Assembly (NCBI GenBank): GCA_913057725.1
Contig: CAJXOS010000065.1
Location: forward strand, 1-32,218
Length of the DNA stretch: 32,218 nt
Source: an uncultured Lewinella sp.
Lineage (GTDB): Bacteria; Bacteroidota; Bacteroidia; Chitinophagales; Saprospiraceae
Direction: 5' to 3'
Below are positions 30,813 through 32,218 of this stretch, piece by piece. Position numbers and translations under genes: made by a program. Every line of letters begins with the position of its first letter. The stretch's first letter is position 1. A model generated the notes under the pieces. The model was not told where the DNA came from. It did no database searches and was given only the letters and a program-made list of their open reading frames with translations.

Positions 30813-30858
30813 ATCAGGGGAGGATTATAATTCGAATGACGGGAGGTGATTTGCTTTT

Positions 30859-30975
30859 TTGAACCATTTAAGGCATGTAAGGACATATAAGAACTAACGC
30901 AACTAAATTCACCAATCCAACTAACCCAACTAACTCAACCAACTAACCAACTAACCATCAAACCTCCCAACAAAT
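30859..30975. repeat. Dispersed repeat, copy 3 (related to 9734-9840)
   Basis: It begins TTGAACCA, TTT, AAGGCA, then AAGAACTAAC and a long CAACTAAC-type tail ending near ATCAAACC. The first part matches the copy at 9734-9840 and the tail matches the one inside the tRNA array (9389-9447). It fills most of the gap between trmD and the SH3-domain gene. No coding potential. Confidence 0.65.
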
Positions 30976-31061
30976 CCTCACCAACACCCTACACTTACTC
31001 AACAGCACTGGAGCCAGGCCTTGAGGACGGCTAGTATTGTGGTAAACAAAAACACAAAACC

Positions 31062-32153
31062 ATGCGCACCACACTATTAGCAATCATGACGTTCGCTGTA
31101 TTTTCTTTGCAAGCACAAATGGAACTGTATACTGTTATCGCAAGCTCAGGCCTCTCCCTCCGGAGCGGACCAGGGGTAGAATATGAACGCCTGGCGGTTG
31201 TACCATACAACAGCAGTGTTCAAGTAAGCTACGATGCTTCCACTTTTAGTCAAGTAGACACTATTGGCGAACATGTAGGCTACTGGTTTCCATCTGAAGT
31301 GGACGGCCAGAAAGGGTATTTGTACTCGGCTTACTTGAAGTATGGTCATTTGTTCGAACCAGCGGGAGAGAATGGAGTTAATGACAATTACCGCATTGTA
31401 ATTCCCGGTCTTCGAATAAGTGGCTTGAATTACGATCCAAATTTGCATTGGTATGCTTTGGTTGGCGAGACCAATACCGATCAACCGAATTTTTACCTGG
31501 AAGCTGTGGAGCCAGAACTTCAGATCAGTCCACAGACGCTAGAGAATATTGAATATACAGGCGAGTTTGCTGGCTTGGTTGGTATAGATGTAGCCAGGAC
31601 TGACCGTTACGTAGCTCTTCTGATCGGTACACCTAGCCCAATAGACGATCCTTCGGAGATTTTGTCGAAGACCTATTATAATGATAGCCCTGACTACTCG
31701 ACTTGGGGGCTTCCAGTGTTCCCTTATCAGGATGTTGAGCTTTTTCAGGACGAAAAAGGTGAATCCTATATTCTTTCGGGCGCTGTACATCAACCGCAAT
31801 GGGAGTCCTTTAAGGGATGTAATATTCGGTACTACCAAGGAATGTCAGTGGGGCACTATCCTGGGCGTTGGGGAGGAGAGCCAGATCAAGATTTAACTGT
31901 TGAACTTGGAGTTTATGACTGGGAAATGAATGAATCTGTAACGTACTACAGCTTTCAACACCATCCGAGGCTCTTCTGGCAGGGAGATCTTAATGGTGAC
32001 CAAGTGCCGGATCTGATCTACTACCAGCCAAATACCAGTGAATGCTGCGGGGGATCTGAGTCTTTTTTCCTATTGTTGTCGAATCAAAAAGGTGAAGACT
32101 GGACCTGGCAGCAAATAGCATATGATGTGTTGGAAGCATGGGGAGGTTGTTAG
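31062..32153 (+). CDS. Secreted SH3-domain protein
   Basis: A 363-residue protein with a Sec signal peptide (1-19, cut near LQA-Q). Residues about 21-95 form a bacterial SH3 (SH3b) domain: LYTVIASSGLSLRSGPG, a VVPYNSSVQV strand, then GYWFPSEVDGQKGYLYSAYLKYG. Such domains often bind peptidoglycan or peptides. The rest has no recognised family, but contains aspartate-rich loops, among them GDLNGDQVPDLIYYQ near residue 310, which resembles the calcium-binding turns of FG-GAP-like repeats. The end CCGGSESFFLL near 330 follows. It has no lipobox and no T9SS sorting domain. Stand-alone gene near the window edge; function unknown. Confidence 0.75.
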   Translation: MRTTLLAIMTFAVFSLQAQMELYTVIASSGLSLRSGPGVEYERLAVVPYNSSVQVSYDASTFSQVDTIGEHVGYWFPSEVDGQKGYLYSAYLKYGHLFEPAGENGVNDNYRIVIPGLRISGLNYDPNLHWYALVGETNTDQPNFYLEAVEPELQISPQTLENIEYTGEFAGLVGIDVARTDRYVALLIGTPSPIDDPSEILSKTYYNDSPDYSTWGLPVFPYQDVELFQDEKGESYILSGAVHQPQWESFKGCNIRYYQGMSVGHYPGRWGGEPDQDLTVELGVYDWEMNESVTYYSFQHHPRLFWQGDLNGDQVPDLIYYQPNTSECCGGSESFFLLLSNQKGEDWTWQQIAYDVLEAWGGC

Positions 32154-32218
32154 TGGTTAGTTCCATAAATCCTTGACACCCAAGGCTTGGTCTTTTTGCC
32201 ACAAACGTCGTTGCCAAA

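Noticed and set aside
32154..32218. CCAAGGCTTGG plus T-run after the SH3-domain gene as a terminator
   Set aside because: The palindrome leaves no room for a loop; the window ends before a better candidate could be judged.

Overview
The window looks like a chromosomal segment of a Bacteroidota bacterium, most likely a Saprospiria/Lewinella-type relative. The reasons are a giant secreted SprB-repeat protein with a C-terminal type IX secretion (T9SS) sorting domain, MbnP-like lipoproteins, a DUF6495-type protein, lipoprotein signal peptides, and promoters of the Bacteroidetes form TTTG-N19/20-TAnnTTTG. The taxonomic call is inference; there is no rRNA gene here.

Layout. 1-1392: a repeat at the left edge, a DUF1761 membrane protein, a 102-bp inverted-repeat element, an NTF2/SnoaL-like protein, and a long hairpin between convergent genes. 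1393-5945 (minus): a damage-tolerance polymerase cassette (103-aa unknown, DinB, short DnaE) with overlapping or nearly abutting genes. 5946-6638: a gene-free stretch with operator-like repeats and REP-like palindromes. 6639-8604: a PhyH-type oxygenase and a secreted nucleoside hydrolase, convergent. 8818-9611: a terminator-like hairpin directly followed by eight tRNA genes, then short repeats to 9894. 9895-10902: a ferredoxin-NADP reductase. 11137-17892: the 2251-residue SprB-repeat protein. 17893-18831: a long non-coding stretch with three similar hairpin units. 18832-23602 (minus): DnaQ-type exonuclease, two MbnP-like lipoproteins and two di-haem cytochrome c peroxidase lipoproteins. 23651-29369 (minus): ApbE, DoxX, a GT39-type glycosyltransferase, TerC, a sodium:solute symporter and a small membrane partner. 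29583-32153: a DUF6495-type protein, TrmD, and a secreted SH3-domain protein.

How the parts may work together. DinB and the short DnaE both carry QMxLF clamp-binding motifs and are translated in tandem, which fits a translesion pair. The two MbnP-like proteins and two MauG/MbnH-like peroxidases form a periplasmic copper/redox cassette; one MbnP-like copy has lost the two tryptophans and the histidine present at the equivalent sites of the other. The tRNA array is the most striking feature. Its eight anticodons cover Phe, Leu, Ser, Tyr, Cys and Trp, which is exactly the amino-acid set of the U-first row of the codon table. Both Leu tRNAs have a short variable loop where bacterial tRNA-Leu normally has a long arm. 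A three-copy repeat family rich in CAACTAAC lies inside the array, next to it, and 21 kb away.

All calls rest on reading the sequence by eye. No alignment, folding or database search was run.
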